Of a stretch of 64,000 bases of DNA, positions 1 to 12,600 are shown piece after piece. The notes beneath the pieces are model-generated. The model was not told the DNA's origin. It saw only the letters and a list, made by a program, of their open reading frames with translations, and ran no database searches. The first letter of the stretch is position 1; every line of letters starts with the position of its first letter. This DNA comes from Aegilops tauschii subsp. strangulata (Eukaryota > Streptophyta > Magnoliopsida > Poales > Poaceae), in contig NC_053035.3 of NCBI RefSeq assembly GCF_002575655.3, positions 87,135,322-87,199,321 on the forward strand. Direction: 5' to 3'. Position numbers and translations under genes: made by a program.

Positions 1-161
1 TCTCTAGTGTAATTTATGTATTCATCTAACCCATGTAATTTACGAAAATAATTTTAATTGCAAGTAATCTAGTGTAATGATTACTAGACATATAAGAATA
101 AGAATTATCGCGCAGCAAGTGTGATCAGCTATCTACATATCTTGCTATACAAGAATTAGAA

Positions 162-180
162 TTATGGGTTTAAATACTCT
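162..180. repeat. 19-bp direct repeat, left copy
   Basis: TTATGGGTTTAAATACTCT here is identical to 28887-28905. The two copies lie outside the inverted arms of the GTTGCC-rich element. At 19 bp it is longer than usual target-site duplications, so it may be part of a longer diverged direct repeat: CGCGCAGC also precedes both copies. Confidence 0.6.
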
Positions 181-349
181 CTTCTCTCCGTATACATCTG
201 GTGTATATATGTGTATAATTGATGGACGTGGCTAGCAGGCGCCCGAGCGCCCGTTGGTGAGATCGAGCGCTCTTTCAAATATGGAAAGATTTGCTCGCGT
301 GTCCGACGTAGCCCACCAAACAAGGAATCTTGTCCCACATGCATTTATT

Positions 350-490
350 TGGAGGCCCAAAAAATTTAAAAAGCTATAACTTTTGATTTAAGCATCGAAA
401 TCTAATTTTGCTTTCACAGCTGGGTTTCTCGCGACGAGCTCTTCAAAACTAGATCTCATATAGATAGGTTTCGTCGAACTTTTTTTTGAG
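350..490 (+). repeat. Inverted arm, left copy
   Basis: Read on the minus strand this stretch (GAGATCTAGTTTTGAAGAGC, then AAAAGTTATAGCTTTTT) aligns with the plus strand at 28480-28620, with many substitutions. A third, direct copy of the right arm sits at about 27720-27870. This suggests long, diverged terminal or subterminal inverted repeats. Confidence 0.6.
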
Positions 491-3072
491 GCAACTTGTG
501 TACGATAGAGGCAACTTTAGTTCTATAGGAAAGCAACTTCATTTTTTTGCCTAGTAGGACTGTCTATTAGGTTGGTTTGTGTAAAAATGCTAAAATTATC
601 ACAACTGGCCTTTGCTCAGTTGCCTACCATGGATATTCAGTTGCCTATCAGTGATGCCTTGCCTACAATACTATGAAATTGACCTACCATTGGTGTCCAG
701 TTACCTGCTGTTGATAATTAGTTACCTATCATTACTGCTTAGTTGTCTAACTTTGCAAATTAGTTGCCTACAATTATGAAGTTGCTTATCATTTTGTTTT
801 TCCTAAGTTGCCTAAAAGACTATAAAGTTACCTATTAGTGATGCTCAGATGACTGGCATTTTAAGATTGTTATGAAACCCGAGTATCAAACAAAAAAAGT
901 TAGCAACTTTTGGGGTGTTTTTGTGCAACTCGAGTGCATTCAACAAGCAAATCATCTGTGTTTTCCATCATTATATCTGGAGATTTCAATAATTTTCACG
1001 GGCAACTCATGCAAAAATTATGAACAACTTGTGTAGGCTTGTGGGCAATTGTCTGATCCGCCCACTATGAAACTTCTCATCACCCTCTATGCAACTTATC
1101 ATCTGTCCCTACTTATGCAACCAGTCAACACCCACGACATGGCTAGCAACACCCACGCGCTCAGTAGTGTTGGCCGACAGACTCCCCCCAGAAAAGGAAA
1201 GAATAATGATGTCACACCATCCATCTCCACATAGTTTCGAAATTTGGAATCATGATAGACAATTTATATCCCACAAAAACTTTTCAACATTGTAGGCAAC
1301 TTAGGTCCCTTGATGGACAACTTTCATACAATTTTAGGCAATTGGGGTGTGTAGGCAACTTCATAGCAATATAGGGTGTGTTTGGTTGTGGAACGAAGTG
1401 GAATGGAATGTCATGGTTCCATGGCATTCCATTCCATTAGTGTGACGTCCGGATAATTAAGCTACAATAACCCTCAACTAATGATGCCACGTCACCATGA
1501 TTACTATCGTTAATCTCGTGTTGATTGAAACCCAATTCAAATTCAAATTTAAAATAAAGTCAAATTATCATTTCTTCAAACGGTAAAACAAAAATGTTCG
1601 GTGGGTTGTAAATATTCACTAACAATTTTTCATGAAAGAATTAACATGTTTCAAAATATAAAATTTCCCCTGGACATTAAACAGTGGACCAACAGCCATT
1701 TAACCAACCATTTCAATTTATAAAAATATTTAGACGATTCCAATTGTTGTGAGACTTTTTGTACATCACCAAATTATTGCAATGGAATTACGTGCCAAGT
1801 TTCAACCCTGGAAAAATTCATCTAGTACACAAACTAAATGTACAATAGCGAACAAAATACAAAAAAATAAAAGAAAAGAGAAATAGGAAAAATAGACTTT
1901 GCACTTAGGGCCCATATGCCACAGTGCAGCCCAGCCCACCAGCCGGGTCGTCCCTTTCCTCTGTTCACCGTGCACCTCGTGGACGCAGGGCGCACGTCCA
2001 CGGCGCCGATTGCCACGGGGCAGCCAGCCGGAGCCTCTCCCGTGCCTACAAGGCTCCCCCTCGCTCCCCTGGATGCCCTAGCGCCCTCACTCCCCCCCTC
2101 TCGCCTCAGATCCGCCGCTCGACGCACACCCAACGCCATCATCGCCGTGGACTAGTTCCTCGCCGTGACAACCGTCGTCCTCGTCGGCTGAGATTGCGCC
2201 AAGAGCTCCGCGTGCTTCTTCTTCTTCGACTTCGACCACCAGCGCAAGCCGGGCGACCCTACATCGCTGGATCTCCGTCCTCTTCTTCCTCGGACCCGCC
2301 AGCGTTCGTCTTTGCTTCCGGCGCCGTCGAGCCCTCCCCGAGCCCGCTAAGCACCTCTGCAGACTCATGGTGAGCCCCTTGTCAAAACCCCTCGGTTCCC
2401 CCTTCGGATCCGTGCCCGTAGCCTAGCTTCCACCGTAGCTCGTCGCCGCCGTCCATGCCGCCACCGCGTGCACAGCTACCGCAACTCACACCTGAGCACA
2501 TCATCGTGCTCAGCATCGCCATAGGAACCCGTAGCGATCATCTGTTGGTCCTGTCGTGCCCTCCATCGCCATTCCACCACTGTGGCCAGTGCTCTGTTCC
2601 GTGTCTGCACGCGCACAACCACTCCTGGCCTTGCTCGCGTTGCTCCTCCTACCGCGGCCCATCGCGCGCGACCACGCACGCGCTCGTCCGCCCACATACG
2701 CTGCGCCTCGCCCGTCCGCCCCGCTCGCACTTCTGCCCGATGCTGCTCTGCTTCGCTGCTCCCTCCTTGCTCGCTCGCCGTGTCTCCTCGCGCGCCGCGC
2801 TGCCCCCTGCATCCCGCTGCGCGGGCGCGCTCGCCCATCCGGCCGCGCCTCCCGCTGCGGCGCCCCTCACCGCCGGCCCGCGCCCACCCGGGCCACCCCA
2901 GGCCACCGGCCTCCCCCTGCTCCGGCGCCCTGGCATGGCCGCCGGCGCCTAGTCGGGTGCGCCCCTGCCGGCCACGCCAGTAGTGCCCAGCCGGGCTGCG
3001 CCCAGCGCCCACTGCCCGATAGCCCGCTACGGCCTCTGTGCCACTGGCATCGGGGCCCACGCCCCAGAACGT

Positions 3073-3080
3073 TTATAAAA
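3073..3080 (+). promoter_or_regulatory. Possible TATA box in LARD 5' LTR
   Basis: TTTATAAAAA lies at the sharp switch from the GC-rich block to AT-rich sequence; the same context recurs at about 11250-11257 in the other LTR. Position relative to the true transcription start is not known. Confidence 0.35.
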
Positions 3081-3944
3081 AAGAAAAAGGGAAAATAATA
3101 ACAATTAAAATAATTAGTTAATTAATTAACTTATTTAATGCTGTTTAATTAACCATATCATTTAGTTAGACTAATTAACCATGTTCAATTAACCTGAGAC
3201 TATGACGAATGGGTCCCACCTACCAGGGTTGACCTAGTCAACCTTTCGTCCTGCTGACATCATAATTGTGTTTTCTAATTAATTTAAATTTGTTAATACC
3301 AAAAATTGAACTAAAACTTTTAAAATTAATATAAAATAATCGGTAACTCGGATGAAAATACTTTGTACATGAAAGTTGCTTAGAACGACGAGACGAATTC
3401 GAATACGTAGTCCATTCGTCCGCCACACGTCTCTAGCATAGCAAACATGCAACTTTCTCCCTCCGGTTCGTGTGTCTGAAAACGTGAAACACCGAGAATA
3501 CTTTCCCGGATGTTTTCCTCCTTCGCCGGTATGACCTATCCCTGCGTTAGATCACCTCTACCACCGCGTGATGCCATGTTACACTTTGTGATGCTTTGAT
3601 TGCTCTGTTATTTATTGTGTTTCCCCTCCGTTACTTCTTTCCGGTAGACCCCGAGACTGCCGGCGACCCCCAGTTCGACTACGGTGTTGACGACCCTCCT
3701 TCTTGCTAGAGCAACTAGGCAAGCCCCCCCTTGATCACCAGATATCGCCTATTCCTTCTTTCTACTGCTTGCATTAGAGTAGTGTAGCATGTTACTGCTT
3801 TCGATTAATCATATTCTGCTGCGAAGCCTGTCATTGTTGCTACAGTTGTGACCCTTACCTGCAATCCTAAATGCTTAGTATAGGATGCTAGTATTCCATC
3901 AGTGGCCCTACATTCTTGTCCGTCTGCCATGCTATACTACCGGG

Positions 3945-3971
3945 CCGTGATCACTCGAGAGGTGATCACGG
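3945..3971. repeat. LTR hairpin, 10-bp arms
   Basis: CCGTGATCAC and GTGATCACGG pair perfectly around a 7-base loop. The same arms are kept in the other LTR at 12145-12171, with one loop change (A to G). Confidence 0.7.
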
Positions 3972-5454
3972 GTATATACTTGTATACATTATATGATACA
4001 TGTGGTGACTAAAGTCGGGTCGGCTCGTAGAGTACCCGCAAGTGATTTCGATGTGGGGGCTGAAAGGACAGGTGCCTCCATCCCGCTACAGGTGGGCCTG
4101 GGTTCCCGACGGCCCCGACTATTACTTTGTGGCGGAGCGACAGGGCAGGTTGAGACCACCTAGGTGAGAGGTGGGCCTGGCCCTAGTCGGCGTTCGCGGA
4201 TACTTCAATTACGCTTAACGAGATCTTAGTATTTGATCCGAGTTTCGCCACTGGCCTATACGCACTAACCAAATACGCGGGAACAGTTATGGGCACTCGA
4301 CGTCGTGGTATCAGCCGAAGCCTTCTTGACGTTAGCGACTGAGCGGCTCGCGCCGGATTGGACTGGAACGCCTGCTCTTGTATTAGGGAGGCTAGGTCTG
4401 CTTACCGGCCGCGTACGCAATGTGCAGGTGTGCAATGGGCGATGGGCCTAGACCCCTACGCGCATAGGATTTAGACCGGCGTGCTGACCTCTCTGTTATG
4501 CCTAGGTGGGGCTGCGACGTGTTGATATTCCGAGGCCGGGCATGACCCAGGAAAGTGTGTCCGGCCAGAGGGATCGAGCGTGTTGGGTAATGTGGTGCAC
4601 CCCTGCAGGGAAGTTTATCTATTCGAATAGCCGTGATCCTCGGTAACAAGACGACCCGGAGTTGTACCTTGACCTTATGACAACTAGAACCAGATACTTA
4701 ATAAAACACACCCTTCCAAGTGCCAGATATAACCCGGTGATCGCTCTCACACAGGGCGACGAGGGGAGGATCGCCGGGTAGGTTTATGCTATGCGATGAT
4801 ACTTGGTGAACTTACCATCTACTCTCTTCTACATGCTGCAAGATCGAGGCTGCCAGAAGCGTAGTCTTCGACAGGACTAGCTACCCCCTCTTATTCTGGC
4901 ATTCTACAGTTCGGTCCATCGATATTGCCCCTTTACACAGATACCCATGCATATGTAGTGTAGATCCTTGCTTGCGAGTACTTTGGATGAGTACTCACGG
5001 TTGCTTTGCTCCCCCTTTTCCCCCTTTCCTTTCTTCTCGGTTGTCGCAACCAGATGCTGGAGCCCAGGAGCCAGATGCCACCGTCGACGATGACTCCTAC
5101 TACACCGCGGATGCCTACTACTACGTGCAGGCCGCCGCCTATGACCAGGAGTAGTTTAGGAGGATCCCAAGCAAGAGGCATGCGCCTCTTTCGATCTGTA
5201 TCCCAGTTTGTGCTAGCCATCTTATGGCAACTTGTTTACTTATGTCTGTACTCAGATATTGTTGCTTCCGCTGACTCATCTATGATCGAGCACTTGTATT
5301 CGAGCCCTCGAGGCCCCTGACTTGTATTATGACGCTTGTATGACTTATTTATGTTTTTAGAGTTGTGTTGTGATATCTTCCCGTGAGTCCTTGATCTTGA
5401 TCGTACACGTTTGCGTGCATGATTCGTGTATGATTGAATCGGGGGCGTCACAAG

Positions 5455-5466
5455 TTGGTATCAGAG
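5455..5466 (+). other. LARD primer-binding site (tRNA-Met type)
   Basis: TGGTATCAGAGC lies two bases after the 5' LTR end, the standard initiator tRNA-Met complement used to prime minus-strand DNA synthesis. Confidence 0.85.
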
Positions 5467-8400
5467 CCGACTGCCTGTAGGAATCCCCCTTCCAAACTCA
5501 TTGGCCGAAGTCTACTCTAGTCAATTGCAAAACTTTTACTAATTGGCTGTGTGGCTTATGAGCCAACGTCGCCATTGGGTGGTATTAGGACCTTTTACTC
5601 CTCGTCTATACTCTGGAACTCTGATCTGTTTTCTATTCGTGTTAAATGATTTTGCTAACTCTAACTCTAGGTTCTCGTAATTACTTCCTCTCGGAGAGAC
5701 CCTAACTCTAGATACCCTCTGATGTTCTCTCGAGACTTTATGCCCACCATTTTTGCTATTCCCGACCACTGATAAATCCTTATGGATAACTACTTACACT
5801 TGCCATTCATACAATCATTCCTCATTGATCTTGTTATTACAAGATACCCCAAAATTCTCTCTATTGTTCCGAGAATACTTTGTGCCTATTGCCTTGCAGT
5901 TCCTTGCCACATGAATACCCCTACGATAATTTCTTGCACCTATCGAGTATCCGCTCATCCCCAGTTGATTCATGTATTTCACAAAAGTCTTCGAAATACC
6001 ATTCGTTCTTCTAAAAATCCTTGACATCCTAATGCTCTTGAAATTCTTGCTTGCTAGCATTATGATTAATCCCATAAGTTTGGTAATCTTATTGGCATCC
6101 TTTGTCATTATCATTTTGAGTCCATTGATTCAATATGTTGCGAATGCTCACAATCCTTAATTAGATCCTAGAATTCATCCTTCCGGCTCAGACGTCATTT
6201 TTAGCATGAGCTGGATCTCGACCAATCAAATTGTCGTCAGTTGTACCCCTAAGCTTACTCAAGTTATCCATCCTTAATCAGAGCATTTGCTTTTGATCCC
6301 TTGATTTGGAAATCATAAATTCCTTTGCATATAAACTTTGAATTAGTCAGTTGTTTCTATAATCCAGTGCCTTTGCATTGTTTCTTCCTTTGAGTGTGCC
6401 GGTACTCACATTAACACTGTTATGGACCGTCAGATACTTTGTTGGATTTTATCTGACAGCATCCTTCATATTCAATAATCTTTGAGCCGTTCTCGGATAC
6501 ATAATGCCTTGGGTAAATTGTATCCTCTGCTTTCTCAACCATATGCTTCTTTTGAGCTTGTATGAATTACTCATGGAGTTGTGGTATATGTGTCTAAGAT
6601 GCCCCGATGGGTTGAACATATACCTTCCTTAATTTTTGTGAACCCAAAAGTCTTCATGGGTCATAACCTTCTGGTATTCCGCCAGTTAAACTTTCAAACT
6701 CTAAACATTCTTAACTGAGAGCAGTAAATGAGAAGTTGTGTATTGGAGAAGTGGGAGTCGACCTTGAACCTTGCGTTCATGCCCATGGACACGATGTTGA
6801 TCTTATCATGGATGCTTCTCTTAAACCCTCTTTGGTATAAGTTCATCTTATATATGGGAATTGGTCTTTTGCAACCGTGGTTCCGACCATATTTTCTTCT
6901 TGATTCCATTTCTCGGACAAGTTAGAGTACTTGCCTTCTGCAGATCAATACGCCTGCCCAACCTCTATTTTGATCTGCCTTCTTGTATTACCCCCATGAT
7001 ATCTCGAGGATATATCTTACGAATTTCTGATGAAGTAGTACCTTCCCTGTCATAGTGACTCCACGGGTTCTGGGTTGTCGTCAACCGAGAACATCGATAA
7101 GTGAATCGATTTCGCGCTCCGATACGATAACTGTAAGTAATTTTTGTTGCTTATGAGTTTAATAATCCTTCAAGTCATTCCTAGCCTGATTGGCTATATC
7201 CTTATCGTGCTAGATTTTAACTGTGCTACCTGGTCCTTAATCCCGGAGCACAACTTCCGATGATGAGCTAAGCTTACGTCGATTTCCTCGTCTTATTGTT
7301 CCACCTCAAGCAACAAGCTTGATCCAGAGTTGGTGTTGTATCCGTGGATCCAATAATCTTTCGCTGCAACAGTCCCTTTACTTGATGTAGTCGTAGTTCG
7401 ATTGCTTCTTCGTGGAGCCTCTCGACAAAAATTTGTCGTGATCATCATCAACCTTTTGGGTTCTTCCGGGATATCTATCAAATTCTTGATGAGAAATACC
7501 ATCCTTGCCCCTCGATGATTAGTGTTATCATCGGCATCTTTATTGCCCTCCCTCCGACACAAACTTGTTCATGTTTCGTGTAGTACCTTGAGTTCCTTGC
7601 TATCCAGCTTATGTTATCTTCTATCTTGGAGTATTACCATCTTTTACGTCAAGGATGTTGTGAGGATTGCTCCACCTCTTAAGAATTCTTGAAATAGTGA
7701 TACTTCTCCCCATCACCATTCTTTCTTGGTTCCTGTGTTGATTCTAACCGGGATACCCACAAGTGAACGGTGCTGTTTGGATTCTGTACTTCTAGCAACC
7801 CTATTGCTTTAAAGTTAATGGCCGATAGTTCATTCTTAGACTATTGGTTATTGAATCACCTTTCTAACATTCATCATGCTACCTAAGACCATATTTCGGG
7901 TGCACCTTCCAACCAATGTTTTATTGTGTATGTTTTCCTCGAGCATAACTCATTATATCATTTGATCTGACAAATGTTATCTCCTTGTTCACATAATTGT
8001 AGAAATCCATCTTTTGGAGATCTCGATGAATTGTCGCTGAGTTCATCAGCTACCTCCTCATCCCCTCATTGGTTTAATGATGAACTCTTGTTTTGGAACT
8101 CGCTTCCATAGTTCATTTCCCAAGAATCTTACGATGTCTTCTCGTCAATTGTGTCGCACCTTTTTTTTCTTCTCAGGCATCCTGAGTCTGAGGTATCCTG
8201 ACCCCAATCAGATCTGAATCTCGGTCGGATACGATGGTTGGAACATAATTCCAAGAGTTATAACACTGCTCTTTTATGACCCGGTAAGGTGATGTCATGC
8301 CTAGCACGCCTAGCCGAAGGCCCTATTGTTATAGTTTTCTTTTTAGCAATGTTATCCATTCTTCCATGAGGAAATTGTAAGACTTATTCTATGAGTTGTT

Positions 8401-9600
8401 CCTGATGGATCCTTTGTGTATCCAAAGTCTAACCTTCACTTGAAGACCATGTCAATGCTATCTCAAAGTATGTCTGTGGTACTCCGATCTTCAATAAAAA
8501 CATTTGAAGCACAATGCTAAATTTTCCTTATCAATTATCCAAAGACCGTTGTATGGGTAATGTCATGAAATTCCTCTTCCCTTACCTAAAAGGGTTTTCT
8601 ACTTTATATCCTGTCATGGATATCATGCTCTGCTTGTCCTTGGGAAGGATATACCCCTGAAATATGTGTTTAAACACATTTCCCCTTCCATTGTTTTGTT
8701 TAATCTGATAAACATAATTTCCTTTCCATTGTTTTGTTTAACCTTTCTGTGATCAATATGACATAGGCAGTAATATCTCCCTGCTTATGTAAACACCATG
8801 GTGTACAACTCGGTCAGTAAGACCCTGTTACTATTGTTGATGATATTCCGGTAACCACCGATGGACGAGAACTTTGCCTATTGGTCCGCCTCGTTTCGAC
8901 GAGCAGGAAAATGGTTCTCTTCGTCCCTTGCCCTTGGTACCGATGTTGTTACTGACATAAATGACAGGCTATCCTCTGACATGCCTTGCTTACATGATCA
9001 CGCAAGACGTCACCACCCTTCCTACTTTTAACCCACATGGTGGGCCCATAACCCACAGTTCCATAGGATCGAAACCTGACTCTCCTGTAAACCCCCTGTT
9101 CCCAAGGTTGTTCCTCACGCGTGGCCTCGTAAGTAATTCATGAGCCACCTTCCGAGAGATCATCAATTCTGTTATCAGACACAACACTTATTCCCATAGG
9201 TCTTAACCACTCTCACATTCCGTTTCAGGCAACGAACGATTGCCTATCTGCTTGAAACTTCTTATTACACCTTCTTACTCTACTCTTGATGACTTTCTTA
9301 AATGTCAACTCGAGAGATTCCTCTATACCTCGTTCACTGAGATAGCCCCTAGGTACCTAACATGTGTTGAACTCCGTCTTCCCGAGTTTTTCCACTTAAC
9401 TTTCCCTAAGAACAATGGAGATCCCGAAGGAAGGGTGACGACTTCATCATGATGACCCGAAGCAGAGAAATGAAGACATCAATGTAATAGATTAACCTCT
9501 TCGAGAAGAGCAACAAAGACCGAGAAGATTCGTTAGAATTTCGTAACCAGACCCTTCGCCCTTACTCCACCTCTTAAATCTCGGGACGAGATTTCTTGTA

Positions 9601-9612
9601 GTGGAGGAGAAT
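9601..9612 (+). other. LARD polypurine tract
   Basis: GTGGAGGAGAA directly precedes the TGTGACG of the 3' LTR and is the expected plus-strand primer. Confidence 0.7.
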
Positions 9613-12600
9613 TGTGACGTTCGGATAATTAAGCTACAGTAACCCTCAACTAATGATGCCACGTCACCATGATTACTATTGTTAATCTCGTGTTGATTCA
9701 AACCCAATTCAAATTCAAATTTAAAATAAAGTCAAATTATCATTTCTTCAAACGGTAAAACAAAATGGTCGGTGGGTTGCAAATATTCACTAACAATTTC
9801 TCATGAAAGAATTAACATGTTTCAAAATATAAAATTTCCCCTGGACATTAAACAGTGGATCAACAGCCATTTAACCAACCATTTCAATTTATAAAAATGT
9901 TTAGACGATTCCAATTGTTGTGAGACTTTTTGTACATCACCAAAATATTGCAATGGAATTACGTGCCAAGTTTCAACCCTGGAAAAATTCATCTAGTACA
10001 CAAACTAAATGTACAATAGCGAACAAAATACAAAAAAATAAAAGAAAAGAGAAATAGGAAAAATAGACTATGCACTTAGGGCCCATATGCCACAGTGCAG
10101 CCTAGCCCACCAGCCGGGTCGTCCCTTTCCTCTGTTCACCGTGCACCTCGTGGACGCAGGGCGCACGTCCACGGCGCCGATTGCCACGGGGCAGCCATCC
10201 GGAGCCTCTCTCGTGCCTACAAGGCTCCTCCTCGCTCCCCTGGATGCCATAGCGCCCTCACTCCCCCACCCCTCTCGCCTCAGATCTGTCGCTCGACGCA
10301 CACCAGACGCCATCATCGCCGTGGACTAGTTCCTCGCTGTGACCACCGTCGTCCTCGCCGGCTGAGATTGCGCCAAGAGCTCTGCCTGCTTCTTCTTCTT
10401 CGACTTCGACCACCAGCGCAAGCCGGGCGACGCTACATCGCCGGATCTCCGTCCTCTTCTTCCTCGGACCCGCCAGCGTTCGTCTTCGATTCCGGTGCCG
10501 TCGAGCCCTCGCCGAGCCCGCTAATCAGCTCTACAGACTCACGGTGAGCCCCTTGTCAAAACCCCTCGGTTCCCCCTTCCAATCCGTGCCCGTAGCCTAG
10601 CTTCCGCCGTTGCCGTAGCTCGTTGCCGCCGTCCATGTCGCCACCGCGTGCACAGCTACCGCAACTCACACCTGAGCACATCATCGTGCTCATCATCGCG
10701 GTAGGAACCCGTAACGATCATCTGTTGGTCCTGTCGTGCCCTCCATCGCCATTCCACCACCGTGGCCAGTGCTTTGTTCTGCGTCCGCACGCGCACAACC
10801 ACTCCTGGCCCTGCTCGCGTTGCTCCTCCTACCGCGGCCCGTCGCGCGCGACCACACACGCGCTCGTCCGCCCACATACGCCGCGCCTCGCCCGTCCGCC
10901 CCGCTCGCCCTTCTGCCCGATGCTGCTTTGCTGCGCTGCTCCCTCCCTGCCTCGCTCGCCGCGTCTCCTCGCGTGCCGCGCCGCCCCTACATCCCGCTGC
11001 GCGCGCGCTCGCCCATACGGCCGCGCCTCCCGCTGCAGCGCCCCTCACCGCCGGCCCGCGCCCTCCCAGGCCGCCCAAGCCACCGGCCTCCCCCTGCTCC
11101 GGTGCCCTGCCGTGGCCGCCGGCGCCTAGTCGGGTGCGCCCCTGCCGGCCACGCCAGTAGTGCCCAGCCGGGCTGCGCCCAGCGCCCACTGCTCGATAGC
11201 CCGCTACGGCCTCTGTGCCACTGGCATCGGGGCCCACACCCCAGAACGTTTATAAAAAGAAAAAGGAAAAATTGTAATAATGAAAATAATTACTTAATTA
11301 ATTAACTTAATTAATGCTATTTAATTAACCTAATCATTTAGTTAGACTAATTAACCATGTTCAATTAACCTGAGACTATGACGAACGGGTCCCACCTGCC
11401 AGGGTTGACCTAGTCAACCTTTCATCCAGCTGACATCACGCTGATGTCCTGCTGACATCATAATTGCGTTTTCTAATTAATTTAAATTTGTTAATACTAA
11501 AAATTGAACTAAAACTTTAAAAATTAATATAAAATAATCGGTAACTCGGATGAAAATACTTTGTACATGAAAGTTGCTTAGAACAACGAGACGAATCCGA
11601 ATGCACGGTCCGTTCGTCCGCCACACGTCCCTAGCATAGCGAACATGCAACTTTATCCCTTCAGTTCGTTTGTCTGAAAATGTGAAACACCGAGAATACT
11701 TTCCCGGATGTTTTCCCCCTTCGCCGGTATCACCTATCCCTGCGTTAGATCACCTCTAGCACCGCGTATTGCCATGTTACACTTTGTGATGCTTTGATTG
11801 CTCTGTTGTTTATTGTGTTCCCCCTCCGTTACTTCTTTCCGGTAGACCCCGAGACTACCGGTGACCCCCAGTTCGACTACGGTGTTGATGACCCCTCCTT
11901 CTTGCCAGAGCAACCAGGCAAGCCCCCCCCTTGATCACCAGATATCGCCTATTCCTTCTCTCTACTGCTTGCATTAGAGTAGTGTAGCATGTTACTGCTT
12001 TCGATTAATCCTATTCTGCTGCAAAGCCTGTCATTGTTGCTACAGTTGTTACCCTTACCTGCAATCCTAAATGCTTAGTATAGGATGCTAGTATTCCATC
12101 AGTGGACCTACATTCTTGTCCGTCTGTCATGCTATACTACCGGGCCGTGATCACTCGGGAGGTGATCACGGGTATATACTTGTATACATTATGTGATACA
12201 TGTGGTGACTAAAGTCGGGTCGGCTCGTAGAGTACCCGCAAGTGATTCCGATGTGGGGGCTGAAAGGATAGGTGGCTCCATCCTGGTAGAGGTGGGCCTA
12301 GGTTCCCGACGGCCCCCGACTATTACTTTGTGGCGGAGCGAAAGGGCAGGTTGAGACCACCTAGGTGAGAGGTGGGCCTGGCCCTGGTCGGCGTTCGCGG
12401 ATACTTCAATTAACACGCTTAACAAGATCTTGGTATTTGATCCGAGTCTGGCCATTGGCCTATACGCACTAGCCAACTACGTGGGAACAGTTATGGGCAC
12501 TCGACGTCGTGGTATCAGCCGAAGCCTTCTTGACGTCAGCGACTGAGCAGCGCGCGCCGGATTGGACTGGAACGCCTGCTCTTGTATTAGGGAGGCTAGG

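Larger units (their letters stand above)
1..1373. mobile_element. Left part of an unclassified GTTGCC-rich DNA element
   Basis: No gene is visible. From about 480 onward the text is full of short variants of GTTGCCTA and its reverse TAGGCAAC, spaced tens of bases apart. The same vocabulary returns at 14486-14629 and 27582-28450, so these three blocks are read as one old element split by later insertions. Its inner left arm (350-490) reappears inverted at 28480-28620. A transposase is not seen, and neither TIR nor TSD fits a superfamily clearly; CACTA or Mutator are possible. The first 160 bases hold nothing I recognise. Confidence 0.5.
1441..5452 (+). repeat. LARD 5' LTR
   Basis: Starts TGTGACGTCCGG and ends GGGGGCGTCACA; the seven terminal bases TGTGACG/CGTCACA are inverted. 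It pairs with 9613-13656 over its whole length. It contains a GC-rich block (about 1915-3065) followed abruptly by AT-rich DNA with a possible TATA box. Open frames on both strands in the GC-rich block are compositional and not treated as genes. Confidence 0.9.
5453..9612 (+). other. LARD internal domain, non-coding
   Basis: 4.16 kb without any open frame above about 100 codons and without recognisable gag, protease, integrase or reverse transcriptase motifs on either strand. Near its 3' end TCGGGACGAGATTTCTT (9581-9597) resembles the decayed end of a gypsy polyprotein just before the purine tract, which suggests origin from an autonomous gypsy element. Confidence 0.75.

Noticed and set aside
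1834..3098. Several overlapping 60-194-codon frames on both strands in the LARD 5' LTR (and again at 10068-11305)
   Set aside because: They lie in a GC-rich LTR block, occur on both strands at once, are Arg/Pro/Ala-rich without domains, and differ between LTR copies in length.
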